Origin: Bifidobacterium breve
Lineage (GTDB): Bacteria > Actinomycetota > Thermoleophilia > Solirubrobacterales > Solirubrobacteraceae
Direction of reading: 5' to 3'
NCBI GenBank assembly: GCA_945878865.1
Contig: CAMCUD010000001.1
Span: forward strand, 124,001 to 188,000
DNA length: 64,000 nucleotides
Numbering within the stretch: the first letter of the stretch is position 1; each line of letters begins with the position of its first letter. A model generated the notes under the pieces. It was not told where the DNA came from. It was given only the letters and a program-made list of their open reading frames with translations, and did not search any database. A program made the translations under genes and the position numbers. Shown here in pieces: positions 7,110 to 16,174 of this stretch.

Positions 7110-8948
7110 ATGCATCCTCGCCGTGTGTTGCCGTTCGTCGCTGTGATGGGTTTGGTTGCCGCGGCGCCCCTACCGGCCATCGCAGAAGCGCCTGAGTGCA
7201 CGCTCCCCTCGGCGATCATCGGCACTGCCGGTGATGACGTTCTGCGTGGCACCTCAGGCGATGACGTCATCTGCGGGCTCGGTGGCAAGGATCAGATCCA
7301 TGGTGGGCGAGGACGGGACCTGATCATCGGCGGGAGCGACAAGGACCAATTGTCCGGCCAAGGGGGCTCGGACGAGTTGCGCGGCGACGGCGGCAACGAC
7401 TTGCTCGACGGCGGTGCCGGGAACGATGTGATTGCCGGCGGCGAAGGCGAGGACCTCGTTGGCTACGCCACGAGGACGGCAGCGGTGACCGTCACCCTGG
7501 GGGTGGGCGCAGAGGATGGGGAGGCCGGCGAGGGTGACGACATTCTCGGCGATGTCGAGAATGTGGCAACCGGGAGTGGAAACGACGTTCTCGTCGGTAG
7601 CGACGGCGACAATGTCCTGGAAGGGAACGCTGGCGACGACGTGCTCGTCGGAGCAGCCGGCAACGACACGTTGGGCGGATACGCGGGATCGGATGTCGTG
7701 GTCGGCGGCGACGGCCATGACGCATTCTGGTGCTACGGCGGAGTGGACGTCTTTGAACGGCTGCCGGGCGACGTGCGCTCGGGGTGCGAGATCAGCGATC
7801 CGATCGGGGTCGGAGCCGGGCACACCTGCGCGATCTCAGCGGCGCAGCAGGTTCGATGCTGGGGGAACGGAGACTCAGGCGAGCTCGGGAGCAATTCGAC
7901 CGCAGACCTGATGGATCAGCCCGGGGAGGAGTCCAGTGTGGTGCCGCTGGGGTCAAACGCGAAGGCTGTTTCCGTCGCAGCGGGCGACGACCACACGTGC
8001 GCTGTGACGGACGATGGGCTCGTGTGGTGTTGGGGGCGAGGCGCCAATGGCAGGATTGGGAGTGGAGCCACGGCGAACCTGATGGACGAACCAGGCGAGG
8101 TACCGAGCCGCATCGATCTCGGTGAGCCCGCAGTCAGTGTCACTGCGGGGTACGGCCACAGCTGTGCTCTGACGCAGGGCGGCAGCGTTCGCTGCTGGGG
8201 GCTTAACCAGTATGGCCAGCTTGGAACCGGCTCGAAGACCACGCTGATGGATGACGCCGGCGAGGCGCCGAGCACCGTGCCGCTCGGGATTCGCGTGGCG
8301 AGCCTGACCTCGAGCGCGTACGGCCTGTGTGCCGTTGCGGTCGACGGGACGGCGAGGTGTTGGGGAGAGGGGACGTTTGGACGGAACGGGGATGGAACGA
8401 GCGGGAGCCTGCTCGACGCCCCGGGGGAACACGCGAGCGTTGTGACACTCGGTTCTCCCGCGGTCGGGTTGGGGGGCGGTGATTTTCACGCCTGCGCACT
8501 CGTTCCGGGGGATATCGCGCGGTGCTGGGGCTACGGGCAGTACGGACAGCTCGGAGCAAGCGCGGTCACGAACCTGATGGACAACCCCGGCGAGGGCCCC
8601 AGTGCGGTCGGGATCGGGAGCCGCGCGCTTGACGTCACCGCCGGGCTCTACCACTCGTGCGTCGCAGCGGTCGCAGCGGTCCGATGCTGGGGGCACAACG
8701 AGTTCGGTCAGCTCGGCGTTGGTTCCACGCAGAACCTGATGGACCAACCCGGAGAGCAGCCGGGCACGCTGCGGCTCACCGAGACGATGGCATCGATAGA
8801 GGCCGGGTACTGGCACACCTGCGGCGTATCGCGCGTCGGGCGCGTCCGATGCTGGGGGAACGGTCGTTCGGGCCAACTCGGCAGCGGCGGGCGGAACAAC
8901 CTCATGGACGGCCCGGCTGAGTCGCCTTCGAGCGTGACACTCCCATAG
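7110..8948 (+). CDS. Secreted RTX-repeat plus seven-blade RCC1 propeller protein
   Basis: ATG 7110 has a GGAGG ribosome-binding site 7 bp upstream and gives a 612-residue product. A Sec signal peptide (MHPRRVLPFVAVMGLVAAAP, cleavage near AIAEA) is followed by glycine/aspartate nonapeptides of the haemolysin calcium-binding type (residues about 35-230; GTSGDDVICG, GGGGND-like). Residues about 240-612 form seven RCC1 repeats. Most carry an H(T/S)CA core and an (R/W)CWG motif, so the number fits a complete beta-propeller. Most blades also carry a NLMDxPGE insertion. The fourth blade lacks the His (YGLCAVAV). RTX repeats usually bind Ca2+ outside the cell, so this should be an exported, calcium-stabilised surface or binding protein; the ligand is unknown. 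Confidence 0.88.
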   Translation: MHPRRVLPFVAVMGLVAAAPLPAIAEAPECTLPSAIIGTAGDDVLRGTSGDDVICGLGGKDQIHGGRGRDLIIGGSDKDQLSGQGGSDELRGDGGNDLLDGGAGNDVIAGGEGEDLVGYATRTAAVTVTLGVGAEDGEAGEGDDILGDVENVATGSGNDVLVGSDGDNVLEGNAGDDVLVGAAGNDTLGGYAGSDVVVGGDGHDAFWCYGGVDVFERLPGDVRSGCEISDPIGVGAGHTCAISAAQQVRCWGNGDSGELGSNSTADLMDQPGEESSVVPLGSNAKAVSVAAGDDHTCAVTDDGLVWCWGRGANGRIGSGATANLMDEPGEVPSRIDLGEPAVSVTAGYGHSCALTQGGSVRCWGLNQYGQLGTGSKTTLMDDAGEAPSTVPLGIRVASLTSSAYGLCAVAVDGTARCWGEGTFGRNGDGTSGSLLDAPGEHASVVTLGSPAVGLGGGDFHACALVPGDIARCWGYGQYGQLGASAVTNLMDNPGEGPSAVGIGSRALDVTAGLYHSCVAAVAAVRCWGHNEFGQLGVGSTQNLMDQPGEQPGTLRLTETMASIEAGYWHTCGVSRVGRVRCWGNGRSGQLGSGGRNNLMDGPAESPSSVTLP

Positions 8949-9042
8949 GCGCACCGCTCGTGGCGGAAACGTAGTCCGACGCTCCCGCTTGATCGTCGCC
9001 CGAGGATCGCGCCACGGGACCTGCTCAGCAATCTGGCCCGCG

Positions 9043-9597
9043 TTACCGGCCGGCCACGCGGTAGCGCATGTGCACGATCCGCGAGCCGAAGGTCCGCGTG
9101 TCCACGAGCTCGAGGTCCAGCCGGTGGTCGCGCGGGAAGAACGGGATGCCGCCGCCGACGGCGACCGGGTGGACGAACACCCGGTACTCGTCGATGAGCC
9201 CCAGGCGGGCGGCATCGGCGGCGAGGCCCGCCCCGCCGATCCCGATGTCCCCTTCCACCTGCGCCTTCAGCGCGGCCAGCTCGGTCGCCAGATCCCGCCG
9301 CGCGAGCGTCGTGTTCGTGCCTTGCACCGCGTCGAGCGTGCGCGAGAACACGAGCTTCGGCAGGGCCTTCCAGACCTGGCCGAAGTCACGGGAGATGGGC
9401 GACGGATCGTCCGCCGTCTCCCAGTACAGCATCGTCTCGTACAGCCGGCGGCCCAGGAGGTGCGCGCCGAGTTCGCGGACCCGGTCGTTGTGGAACTGGT
9501 GCAGCTCGTCGTCGGGCTCCGACCAGTCGAACGTCCCGTCGGGGCCGTAGATGTAGCCGTCAGCCGACACCCCCATCTCGTAGATCACGTGGGTCAT
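9043..9597 (-). CDS. Dihydrofolate reductase-like (RibD C-terminal domain) protein
   Basis: A 184-residue single-domain protein read from ATG 9597 matches the RibD-C/DHFR-like family: MGVSADGYIYGPDG at the N-terminus, LLGRRLYETM in the middle, and a DIGIGGAGL nucleotide-binding turn near residue 120. Stand-alone members are NADPH-dependent reductases of unknown substrate. The start codon overlaps the stop of the upstream VOC gene by 4 bp (ATGA), so the pair is translationally coupled. Confidence 0.85.
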   Translation of the reverse strand: MTHVIYEMGVSADGYIYGPDGTFDWSEPDDELHQFHNDRVRELGAHLLGRRLYETMLYWETADDPSPISRDFGQVWKALPKLVFSRTLDAVQGTNTTLARRDLATELAALKAQVEGDIGIGGAGLAADAARLGLIDEYRVFVHPVAVGGGIPFFPRDHRLDLELVDTRTFGSRIVHMRYRVAGR

Positions 9598-10046
9598 GCG
9601 GCGGTGTCCACGGTCTCCGCGGGGGCGTCTTGGCCGGCAGCCGGGTTCATCCACATGACCTGCCAGCCGTGGCCGTCGAGGTCGAAGAAGCTGCGGGTGT
9701 ACATGAAGCCATGATCCTCAGGACCGTCCGCCTCGGTCGCACCTGCGATCAGCGCCGCGTCAGCGACGGCGTCGACGTCGTCGCGCGACGACACCGTGAA
9801 GGAGTACAGCGCCAGCGCGTGGGTCCGGGGATCGGCCGCCGGGAGCTTGGAGTACTGCGCGAACGCCTCCGGGCTCAGGAGCATGACCGAGGCGCCCTCG
9901 CCGACCTGCATGCACGCGGCGGTCTCCCCCGTGAAGCTCGGGTCGAACGTGAAGCCCAGCCCCGCGAAGAACACGGTGCTCCGGTCCAGGTCCGCGACGG
10001 GCATGCTCACGAACAGGGCGCGGTCAGGGAGAGAGGAAGAGGTCAT
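9594..10046 (-). CDS. VOC (glyoxalase/bleomycin-resistance) family protein
   Basis: A 150-residue protein has the paired beta-alpha-beta-beta-beta layout of the vicinal-oxygen-chelate superfamily, with FVSMPVADLDRSTVFFAGLG at the start and a C-terminal FFDLDGHGWQVMWMNP module. Members without a known partner are often annotated as extradiol dioxygenase or lactoylglutathione lyase, but the substrate cannot be assigned. It is the first gene of a two-gene unit with the DHFR-like reductase, with a 4-bp overlap. Confidence 0.85.
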   Translation of the reverse strand: MTSSSLPDRALFVSMPVADLDRSTVFFAGLGFTFDPSFTGETAACMQVGEGASVMLLSPEAFAQYSKLPAADPRTHALALYSFTVSSRDDVDAVADAALIAGATEADGPEDHGFMYTRSFFDLDGHGWQVMWMNPAAGQDAPAETVDTAA

Positions 10047-10076
10047 GCCCGGTGAGACCGGCCCCGCCCGCGAAAC

Positions 10077-11246
10077 TCATCGCTGCGGTGAAGACGGCGG
10101 GCGCGACGGCGTGACATCGAGGCCGAGGCGCTCGGTGACGACGTCGTGGAACAGGCCGACGAGCACCGGGTCCAGTCGCCCCCGCGCGTCGCGTCGCAGC
10201 TCGGCGAACGCCTCGCGCGCGGTGCGGGCCCGGCGATAGGGCCGGTCGGACGTCATCGCCTCGTAGGCGTCGGCGATCGCGAGGATCCGCGCCTCGACGG
10301 GGATCGCGTCGCCGGCCAGCCCGCGGGGATAGCCGCTGCCGTCGAGCCGCTCGTGGTGCATCGAGATCCACCCGGCGATCTCGTCGAGGCCGGCCGCCGC
10401 GACGATGTCGGCGCCCTGCTGGGCGTGCGCGCGCATCTCGTCCCACTCCGCGTCGTCGAGCGCCCCGGGCTTGCGCAGTACGGCGTCGGTGACGCTGACC
10501 TTGCCGATGTCGTGCAGGACGCCGGCGAGCCCCACGCTGCGTGTGCGATCGAGCGGCAGGCCCGCCGCGCGCGCGAGGGCCTCGGCCAGCATGCCGACGG
10601 TCGACGAATGCGAGAACGTGCCGGTGTCGCGCAGGTCGAGCGCCTGGGCCAGGGAGATCAGGACCCGCGATTCGGCATCCCGGGTGCTGCGCAGCCGGCG
10701 AACGAGATAGACCGTGCCCGCCATGGTGGCCACGAGCACCAGCCACGACGCCGCGAGGTACTCGCTGTCGAAGTTGTCGTTGACGGCGAAGGCGGCCGCG
10801 AGCACGATCCCGTCGACCGCCACCACGACGAGCGCGGCGCGGCTGCGGCCGACGTACGCCAGGCACGCCACCGGCAGGATCCACAGCACCCGTGCCACGC
10901 CGGCGCCGAACAGCACGTTCAGCCCGATGAGGACGTCCGCCCACACGGGGGTGGCGATCACGCCCCACGCCGGCAGCTGCCGGCCCCACCGCAGCAGCGC
11001 CGCGAACGTGAAGCCCGCGACGACCACCGTGACGACGTTCACCGCGTACGTCTCCTCGCCGGCGAGCGCGCCGACGACCGTGGCGACGGCCCCCGTGATC
11101 GTCAGGAACCCGAACACCCAGGTGCACAGGCGCAGCATGAGCAGGCGGTCGTAGTCCTGCGTGAGCGCCCCGGCGGCGTCGGGGCGGCGTGTCGCGTCCA
11201 CGGCGTCCGTGGCCGCGCTGTGCGCGGTGGCGGTGTCGTCCTTCAC
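10077..11246 (-). CDS. Membrane HD-GYP cyclic-di-GMP phosphodiesterase
   Basis: The 389-residue product starts at GTG 11246. Residues about 35-185 contain five or six transmembrane segments; residues about 195-375 form an HD-GYP domain. Its hallmark motifs are all present: the HD pair with GK (VLHDIGKVS), HHERLDGSGYP and a downstream DAYEAMTSDRPYR. HD-GYP enzymes hydrolyse cyclic di-GMP to pGpG or GMP using a two- or three-metal centre. With intact ligands this one is probably active and counteracts the GGDEF proteins in the window. What the membrane module senses is unknown. A Pro/Ser-rich tail ends the protein. Confidence 0.9.
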   Translation of the reverse strand: MKDDTATAHSAATDAVDATRRPDAAGALTQDYDRLLMLRLCTWVFGFLTITGAVATVVGALAGEETYAVNVVTVVVAGFTFAALLRWGRQLPAWGVIATPVWADVLIGLNVLFGAGVARVLWILPVACLAYVGRSRAALVVVAVDGIVLAAAFAVNDNFDSEYLAASWLVLVATMAGTVYLVRRLRSTRDAESRVLISLAQALDLRDTGTFSHSSTVGMLAEALARAAGLPLDRTRSVGLAGVLHDIGKVSVTDAVLRKPGALDDAEWDEMRAHAQQGADIVAAAGLDEIAGWISMHHERLDGSGYPRGLAGDAIPVEARILAIADAYEAMTSDRPYRRARTAREAFAELRRDARGRLDPVLVGLFHDVVTERLGLDVTPSRPPSSPQR

Positions 11247-11322
11247 GTTGTACGCGGCCCCGGGTCTCGTCCTCCCCGAACCGGAGCCAACCCTGTCAGA
11301 GCGACAGGATGCCTCGCCTCAG

Positions 11323-12348
11323 TCAGATGATGCCCACGATGGCGGCGCAGTCCCAGTTGCGCGCGCCGCGCCCGCCGTCCCAGAGCTTGGCGGCGAGCCG
11401 GTCCTGCTCGGCCTTGCTGGCCTGGTAGGCGTGCGGGGTCGAGCCGCCCATCCCGCGCCAGGTCGCCGGCATGAACTGGTAGTAGCCCGACGCACCCGCC
11501 CAGTTCGGCGGCATGTTCTGCCCGCCGGACTCGCACTGGACGATCGCCCACGGGATCGCCCACGGGCCGCCGGGGCCCTGCTTGTTCACAGCGGCCTTCG
11601 CCTGCGCGGCGAGGAGCTTGTCGAGCGTCTTCTGCGCGCGCAGCCGGCCGGCGCGCGTGGCCTTCAGCGCCTGGAGCCGTGCCGCTCGAGCCTGTGCGAG
11701 CGCGTTCTGGCGCGCCTGCACGGCCGCGGCCATCTGGGCGACCGCATCGCGCTGACGGCGAACCGTCTCGGTCTCCACGCGCTGGCGGGCCGCGACCTTC
11801 GTCAGCTTCGCGCGCTGGCGCTTGGCATCGTCGCGCCCGTCGCGCACGGCGTCGACGACGCTCGCGCCGGCGCGCTGCACGCGGCGCTGGAAGTCCACGC
11901 GCGTCAGGAGATCCTCAAACCCCTCGGCCTGCATGAGCACGGTGACCATGTCGGGCGGTGCGGCCACATAGGCGGCGCGCAGCATGTCGGCGAGCTGGTC
12001 GCGATCGCTGTCGAGGCGGCGCTTGAGCCGAACGTACCGCGCGCGCTGGGTGGCCAGCTGCGTCTCGGTCGTGTCGAGCTCGGCCTGCGAGCGGTCGAGC
12101 TGCGCCTGGACCTTCGCCTGCCGGGCCTGGAGCTTCGCCACGCCGGCCGCGGCCTTGCGCTCGAGCTCACCGAGCTTCGCGGCGGCGTTCTGCAGCCGGC
12201 CCTCGCGCGCCTTCGCGCTGCTGATCGACTGCTGCAGCTCACCCTGGCCGGCGCCCTGCGCCCCGAGGGGCAGGAGCGTCCACGCGAGGACGGGCACGGC
12301 GACGGCGAGCAGGAGCGCCGCGAGGCGGTTTCGGCGGGGGTTCGGCAT
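11323..12348 (-). CDS. Coiled-coil exported transglycosylase-like protein
   Basis: The 341-residue protein has a signal peptide or anchor (MPNPRRNRLAALLLAVAVPV), a long charged coiled coil (about 35-245) resembling the N-terminal part of PcsB/RipC-type hydrolases, and a C-terminal domain of about 75 residues. That domain has IVQCESGGQN with the likely catalytic Glu, GYYQFMPATWRG and LWDGGRGARNWDCA, the pattern of Rpf/lysozyme-like transglycosylases. It probably cleaves peptidoglycan glycan strands in the wall during growth or division. A hairpin separates it from metX upstream, so it may have its own promoter. Confidence 0.85.
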   Translation of the reverse strand: MPNPRRNRLAALLLAVAVPVLAWTLLPLGAQGAGQGELQQSISSAKAREGRLQNAAAKLGELERKAAAGVAKLQARQAKVQAQLDRSQAELDTTETQLATQRARYVRLKRRLDSDRDQLADMLRAAYVAAPPDMVTVLMQAEGFEDLLTRVDFQRRVQRAGASVVDAVRDGRDDAKRQRAKLTKVAARQRVETETVRRQRDAVAQMAAAVQARQNALAQARAARLQALKATRAGRLRAQKTLDKLLAAQAKAAVNKQGPGGPWAIPWAIVQCESGGQNMPPNWAGASGYYQFMPATWRGMGGSTPHAYQASKAEQDRLAAKLWDGGRGARNWDCAAIVGII

Positions 12349-12358
12349 GAGGACGGCG

Positions 12359-12378
12359 CGCCCGGCCGGACCCGGGCG
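12359..12378 (-). terminator. Short hairpin between metX and the transglycosylase gene
   Basis: CGCCCGG (12359-12365) pairs with CCGGGCG (12372-12378) around a 6-nt loop, within the 41 bp between the metX stop (12390) and the next start (12348). It could end the metYX transcript or lie in the leader of the next gene. Confidence 0.4.
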
Positions 12379-12389
12379 AAGGCGGCACG

Positions 12390-13487
12390 CTAAACCGCGG
12401 GGGATCCCGGATCTGCAACCCGCCTTGCAGCGGCAGGCGCGTCGAGGAAGCGCGCGACGGCCTCCTGGTAGGCGGGAACCTCGAGCAGGAACGAGTCGTG
12501 ACCCCAGGGCGACGCGATCTCCTCCTGCTCGACGGCGACACCACCCGCGCGGAGCTCTCCGGCGATGAACTCGGAGTGGTCGGTGCCGAACCGCCAGTCG
12601 GTGTCGAAGCTCAACAGCTGGAACGCGGTGTCCACGGCCGCGAGCTCCAGCCCCGCGTCCTCGAACGGCGCGAAGTAGTCCATGACCCGCGTGAGGTAGA
12701 GGTAGCTCAGCGCGTCGAAGCGCGCGGGGAACACCTCGCCCTGGTGGGTGAGGTAGTGCTCGACCTCGAAGTCGTCGGCGAAGGACATCGGCGCGCCGGG
12801 CACGCGCCGCTCGCGGTCGAACTTGCGCCGCAGCGCCTCCTCGCTCATGTACGTCAGGTGGGCCATCATCCGCGCGACGATCAGCCCCGTCTCGGGGACC
12901 GTGCCGTGCGCGGCGTAGTCGCCGCCGTGAAAGTCGGGGTCACGCATGATCGCTGCCCGGGCCGCCGCCGTGAACCCGGTGTTCATCGCGGTCAGGCGCG
13001 CGCTCGCGCAGATCACGACGGCGCGCTCGATCTCGCCGGGATGGTCGAGCGCCCACTGCAGGATCTGCATGCCGCCCAGGGACCCGCCGACCGCCGCGTG
13101 AAGTCGCTCGATGCCGAGGTGGGCGACGAGCGCGCGGTGCACCGCGACGAGGTCGCGCATGTGCAGGAGGGGGAAGCGCAGGCCGTACGCCTGGCCGGTC
13201 CCCGGGTCGATCGAGCTCGGCCCGGTGGTTCCCTGGCAGCCACCGAGCAGGTTCGCGCAGATGACGAAGAACCTGTCCGTGTCCAGCGGTTTTCCGGGAC
13301 CGACGAGGGTCGACCACCAGTCGGCCGCGCGCGCGTCCCCGGTCAGGGCGTGGCAGACGACGACCGCGTTGGCACGATCGTCGTCCAGCCGCCCGTACGT
13401 CTCGAAGTCGACCTCCACCGGCGCGAGGGTCGCGCCGGTGGAGAGTCGGAGCGGGCGGTCCTCGTCGAAGAGGACGGCGCGGGTCAC
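12390..13487 (-). CDS. metX: Homoserine O-acetyltransferase
   Basis: A 365-residue alpha/beta-hydrolase-fold acyltransferase. The family signatures [11 protein letters not shown] and [13 protein letters not shown] (nucleophile Ser) are present, with the triad Asp in LSFDTDWRF and the His in WGHDSFL. It transfers an acetyl group from acetyl-CoA to L-homoserine, making the substrate of MetY. Acetyl rather than succinyl specificity is inferred from the adjacent MetY and overall resemblance, not proven. GTG 13487 overlaps the metY stop by 4 bp (GTGA), so translation is coupled and metY-metX form an operon. Confidence 0.95.
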   Translation of the reverse strand: MTRAVLFDEDRPLRLSTGATLAPVEVDFETYGRLDDDRANAVVVCHALTGDARAADWWSTLVGPGKPLDTDRFFVICANLLGGCQGTTGPSSIDPGTGQAYGLRFPLLHMRDLVAVHRALVAHLGIERLHAAVGGSLGGMQILQWALDHPGEIERAVVICASARLTAMNTGFTAAARAAIMRDPDFHGGDYAAHGTVPETGLIVARMMAHLTYMSEEALRRKFDRERRVPGAPMSFADDFEVEHYLTHQGEVFPARFDALSYLYLTRVMDYFAPFEDAGLELAAVDTAFQLLSFDTDWRFGTDHSEFIAGELRAGGVAVEQEEIASPWGHDSFLLEVPAYQEAVARFLDAPAAARRVADPGSPAV

Positions 13488-14785
13488 GCGCTGGCCAGGC
13501 TCCGCGTCGCGGCCAGGGCCTGGTCGAGGTCGCCGATGATGTCGTCGATGTGCTCGATGCCGACGGACAGGCGCACCGTCTCCTGCGTGACGCCCGCCGC
13601 GGCGAGTTCCTCCTCGGAGAGCTGCGAGTGCGTCGTCGACGCATTGTGGATCGCGAGCGACTTCGCGTCGCCGATGTTCGCGAGGTGGCTGAAGATCTTC
13701 AGCGACTCGATGAACGTCTTGCCCGCCTCGGCGCCGCCCTTGACACCGAAGGTGACGAGCGCGCCGTAGCCACCCGTCAGGACCCGGTCGGCGACTTCCT
13801 TGTACGGGCTGTCGTCCAGGCCGGGGTAGGAGACCCAGTCGACGTCCGGGTGGTCGGCGAGATGCCGCGCGACCGCCAGCGCGTTGGCGTTGTGGCGCTC
13901 CATGCGCAGCGGGAGCGTCTCGATCCCCTGGAGGATGAGGAATGCGTTGAACGGCGAGAGCGCGGCGCCGGTGTTGCGCAGGAGAACCGTCCGCGCGCGG
14001 CCGATGAACGCGGCCGGGCCGAGCGCCTCGCGCCAGACAACGCCGTGGTACGACGGGTCGGGCTGGGTCAGGCCCGGGAAGCGCGCCGCGTTGGCGTCCC
14101 AGTCGAAGTTCCCGCTGTCGACGATCGCGCCGCCGATCGACGTGCCGTGGCCGCCGATGAACTTCGTCAGCGAGTGCACGACGACGTCGGCGCCGAGGTC
14201 GAACGCGCGCGTGCCGACCGGCGTCGGGACGGTGTTGTCGAGGATGAGCGGCAGCCCCTGGGCGTGGGCTGCCTCAGCCCACGCGGGGATGTCGAGGACG
14301 TTCAGGCGCGGGTTGCCGATGACCTCGCCGAAGACGAGGCGGGTCTTGTCATCGGCGAGTGCGGCGATCCCGGCCGGATCGTCCGCGTCGACCCACCGCA
14401 CCTCGACGCCGTACTGCGGCAGCGTGTGCGCGAAGAAGTTGTAGGTGCCGCCGTAGAGCTGGCTGGTGCTGATGATGTTGTCGCCCGCGCGCGCGATGTT
14501 CAGCACCGCGTACGTCACGGCCGCCTGCCCCGAGGCGGTGACCAGCGCGCCGACGCCGCCCTCCAGCGCGGTCAGGCGCTCCTCGAGGACGTTCCACGTC
14601 GGGTTCATGATCCGCGTGTAGATGTTCCCGGGCTCAGCGAGCGCGAAGAGGTTCGCCGCGTGCTCGGTGCTGTCGAACGTGAACGACGTGGTCTGGTAGA
14701 TCGGCACCGCGCGGGCATTCGTGGCGGAGTCGGGCTCCTGGCCGGCGTGCAGGGCGAGGGTCTCGGGGCGAAGCTGGTCGGACAC
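13484..14785 (-). CDS. metY: O-acetylhomoserine sulfhydrylase (aminocarboxypropyltransferase)
   Basis: A 433-residue PLP enzyme of the Cys/Met metabolism family starts at GTG 14785, with AGGAGG six bases upstream. Recognisable parts are [20 protein letters not shown] near the N-terminus, the PLP lysine in [16 protein letters not shown] (about residue 208), and the C-terminal [20 protein letters not shown]. It converts O-acetylhomoserine plus sulfide to homocysteine, or to related thioethers with other thiols. The open frame continues far upstream to 16201, but that extension is antisense to other genes and not real. No SAM riboswitch could be recognised in the leader. Confidence 0.95.
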   Translation of the reverse strand: MSDQLRPETLALHAGQEPDSATNARAVPIYQTTSFTFDSTEHAANLFALAEPGNIYTRIMNPTWNVLEERLTALEGGVGALVTASGQAAVTYAVLNIARAGDNIISTSQLYGGTYNFFAHTLPQYGVEVRWVDADDPAGIAALADDKTRLVFGEVIGNPRLNVLDIPAWAEAAHAQGLPLILDNTVPTPVGTRAFDLGADVVVHSLTKFIGGHGTSIGGAIVDSGNFDWDANAARFPGLTQPDPSYHGVVWREALGPAAFIGRARTVLLRNTGAALSPFNAFLILQGIETLPLRMERHNANALAVARHLADHPDVDWVSYPGLDDSPYKEVADRVLTGGYGALVTFGVKGGAEAGKTFIESLKIFSHLANIGDAKSLAIHNASTTHSQLSEEELAAAGVTQETVRLSVGIEHIDDIIGDLDQALAATRSLASA

Positions 14786-14823
14786 GGGGCCTCCTGGGGA
14801 CGAGGGAGAACGGGGAAGATAGC

Positions 14824-14839
14824 AATTCCGGATCGAATT
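14824..14839 (-). promoter_or_regulatory. AATTC-N6-GAATT dyad upstream of metY
   Basis: An inverted repeat AATTC (14824-14828) / GAATT (14835-14839) lies 38 bp upstream of the metY start, in the only A/T-rich patch between metY and the divergent gene. On the minus strand GCTATCTT follows it. The dyad could bind a repressor or simply belong to a promoter; neither is demonstrated. Confidence 0.3.
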
Positions 14840-14983
14840 ACTGGACTTTTGGGGGACCGGGCGGCGCTGACGGCACACGATGCAGCCCCGGCGCGGAGAC
14901 CGCCACCGGGACCCGTGCGGAAACCCTGGACGCTCCGGAATCCCGGCGCGTCGCCGTTGACACCGGCGAGAGACTGGAGAGTG

Positions 14984-16174
14984 ATGAGCGACGACCCCGA
15001 CCCCCGGCGCGACGGCCACTCGCGGGACCACGAGCTCCCCGATGAGCCGGAGGGGCTGCTCAGCGACGCCGACCGGTCGCTTGCCGACGCCGACCAGACG
15101 CTCGCCGACACCGACCAGACCGCCTCGGACGAGGACCAGGCGCTCTCCGGCCTCGACCAGATGGCCTCCGACGTCGACCAGCACGCCTCCGACCGCGACC
15201 AGGAGACCGCCGACCACGACGCCGAGTCCTCCTCTTCCAGTGGCTGGTCGAGGGCCCGCTACGCGGCGTCCCGCGCCGAGCGCCTGTCGAACTCCGTCGC
15301 CCGGTACGCCAACTCGCTCGAGCGCATGCGCGTGGTGGTGACGTGCGACAACGTCGCCCACCGCCGCGACCTGAGCGCCGAGAGCCGCGATGCGACGGCC
15401 GAGGCCCGTGACCGGCTTGCCGAGGAGCGCGAGGCCCGGATGCGGACGCTGCCCGCCGACCGGCAGGCCGCCGTCGACGCCTTCACCGCCTCGCGGCTGC
15501 GGGCCGGCGTGGACCGGCGCCGCGCGGCAGCGGACCGGCACATGGCGGCCTCCGACCGCGTCGCGGCCGCACGCGACCGGCAGTTCGCCCGCGAGGCGCT
15601 CCGCCACGCCCACCACGACGACGTCACCGGCGCGCTGCAGCGAGAGCTGGGAGAGCTCGTCCTGGAGCACGAGGTCACCCGCGCGCACCGGCACGACCGC
15701 CCGCTGACGATCGCGTCCCTCACCGACGCGAGCGAGACCGGCGGCGCCCTGGACGACGTCACCGAAGCGGCCCGGCTCGTCTTCATCGCCGACACCATTC
15801 GCCGGCACCTGCAGTCCTTCGACACCATCGTCCGCATGAGCGAGCGGACGTTCGTCTGCGCGCTGCCGGAAGCCGCGCCCGACGATGTCGCGCGGCGCCT
15901 CGACTCGATCCGCAACGAGGTGTGCGGCACCGACACCAGCCGGCCCGTCCTGACCAGGAGCGCGCGCCTGAAGCCCGGGGAGACCCTCGCCGACGTCCTC
16001 GAGCGCGCCGGCTTGGCGACGACGTCCTGCCGCCGGCTCAGGACGCGGGCTCGAGGCGCGCCGGCGCGCCGAACGGCACGAGCACCTCGGGCAGCACGAC
16101 GCTGCCGTCCTCCTGCTGCCCGGTCTCCAAGAGCGCCACGATCGTGCGGCCGACCGCGACGGCGGTGCCGTTGA
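14984..16174 (+). CDS. Degenerate GGDEF protein with acidic seven-residue repeats
   Basis: This 396-residue protein begins at ATG 14984. Residues about 27-75 are a seven-residue repeat of the type [29 protein letters not shown] charged Ala/Arg/Asp-rich helical region follows, with a second looser repeat ([19 protein letters not shown]). Residues about 205-345 resemble a GGDEF domain ([33 protein letters not shown]), but the signature GGDEF is replaced by SERTF, so cyclase activity is not expected. The frame runs 137 bp into the convergent serS gene, and the last ~45 residues look like a read-through shadow of serS. The original stop may have been lost. Confidence 0.7.
   Translation: MSDDPDPRRDGHSRDHELPDEPEGLLSDADRSLADADQTLADTDQTASDEDQALSGLDQMASDVDQHASDRDQETADHDAESSSSSGWSRARYAASRAERLSNSVARYANSLERMRVVVTCDNVAHRRDLSAESRDATAEARDRLAEEREARMRTLPADRQAAVDAFTASRLRAGVDRRRAAADRHMAASDRVAAARDRQFAREALRHAHHDDVTGALQRELGELVLEHEVTRAHRHDRPLTIASLTDASETGGALDDVTEAARLVFIADTIRRHLQSFDTIVRMSERTFVCALPEAAPDDVARRLDSIRNEVCGTDTSRPVLTRSARLKPGETLADVLERAGLATTSCRRLRTRARGAPARRTARAPRAARRCRPPAARSPRAPRSCGRPRRRCR

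Noticed and set aside
6880-7146. 88-codon frame across tRNA-Ser
   Set aside because: It is the usual artefact of translating a tRNA gene (EWSNAPVLKTG) and not a protein.
6980-9042. Integrated element attached to tRNA-Ser
   Set aside because: No integrase, no other mobile gene and no direct repeat of the tRNA 3' end was seen downstream.
12349-12389. Cyclic-di-AMP riboswitch before the transglycosylase gene
   Set aside because: Such riboswitches often precede actinobacterial wall hydrolase genes, but only 41 bp are available between the genes and no conserved core is visible.
14786-14983. SAM riboswitch upstream of metY
   Set aside because: The leader was read on the minus strand for the conserved cores of the SAM-I, SAM-II and SAM-IV classes, and none was found. 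A covariance-model search would settle it.
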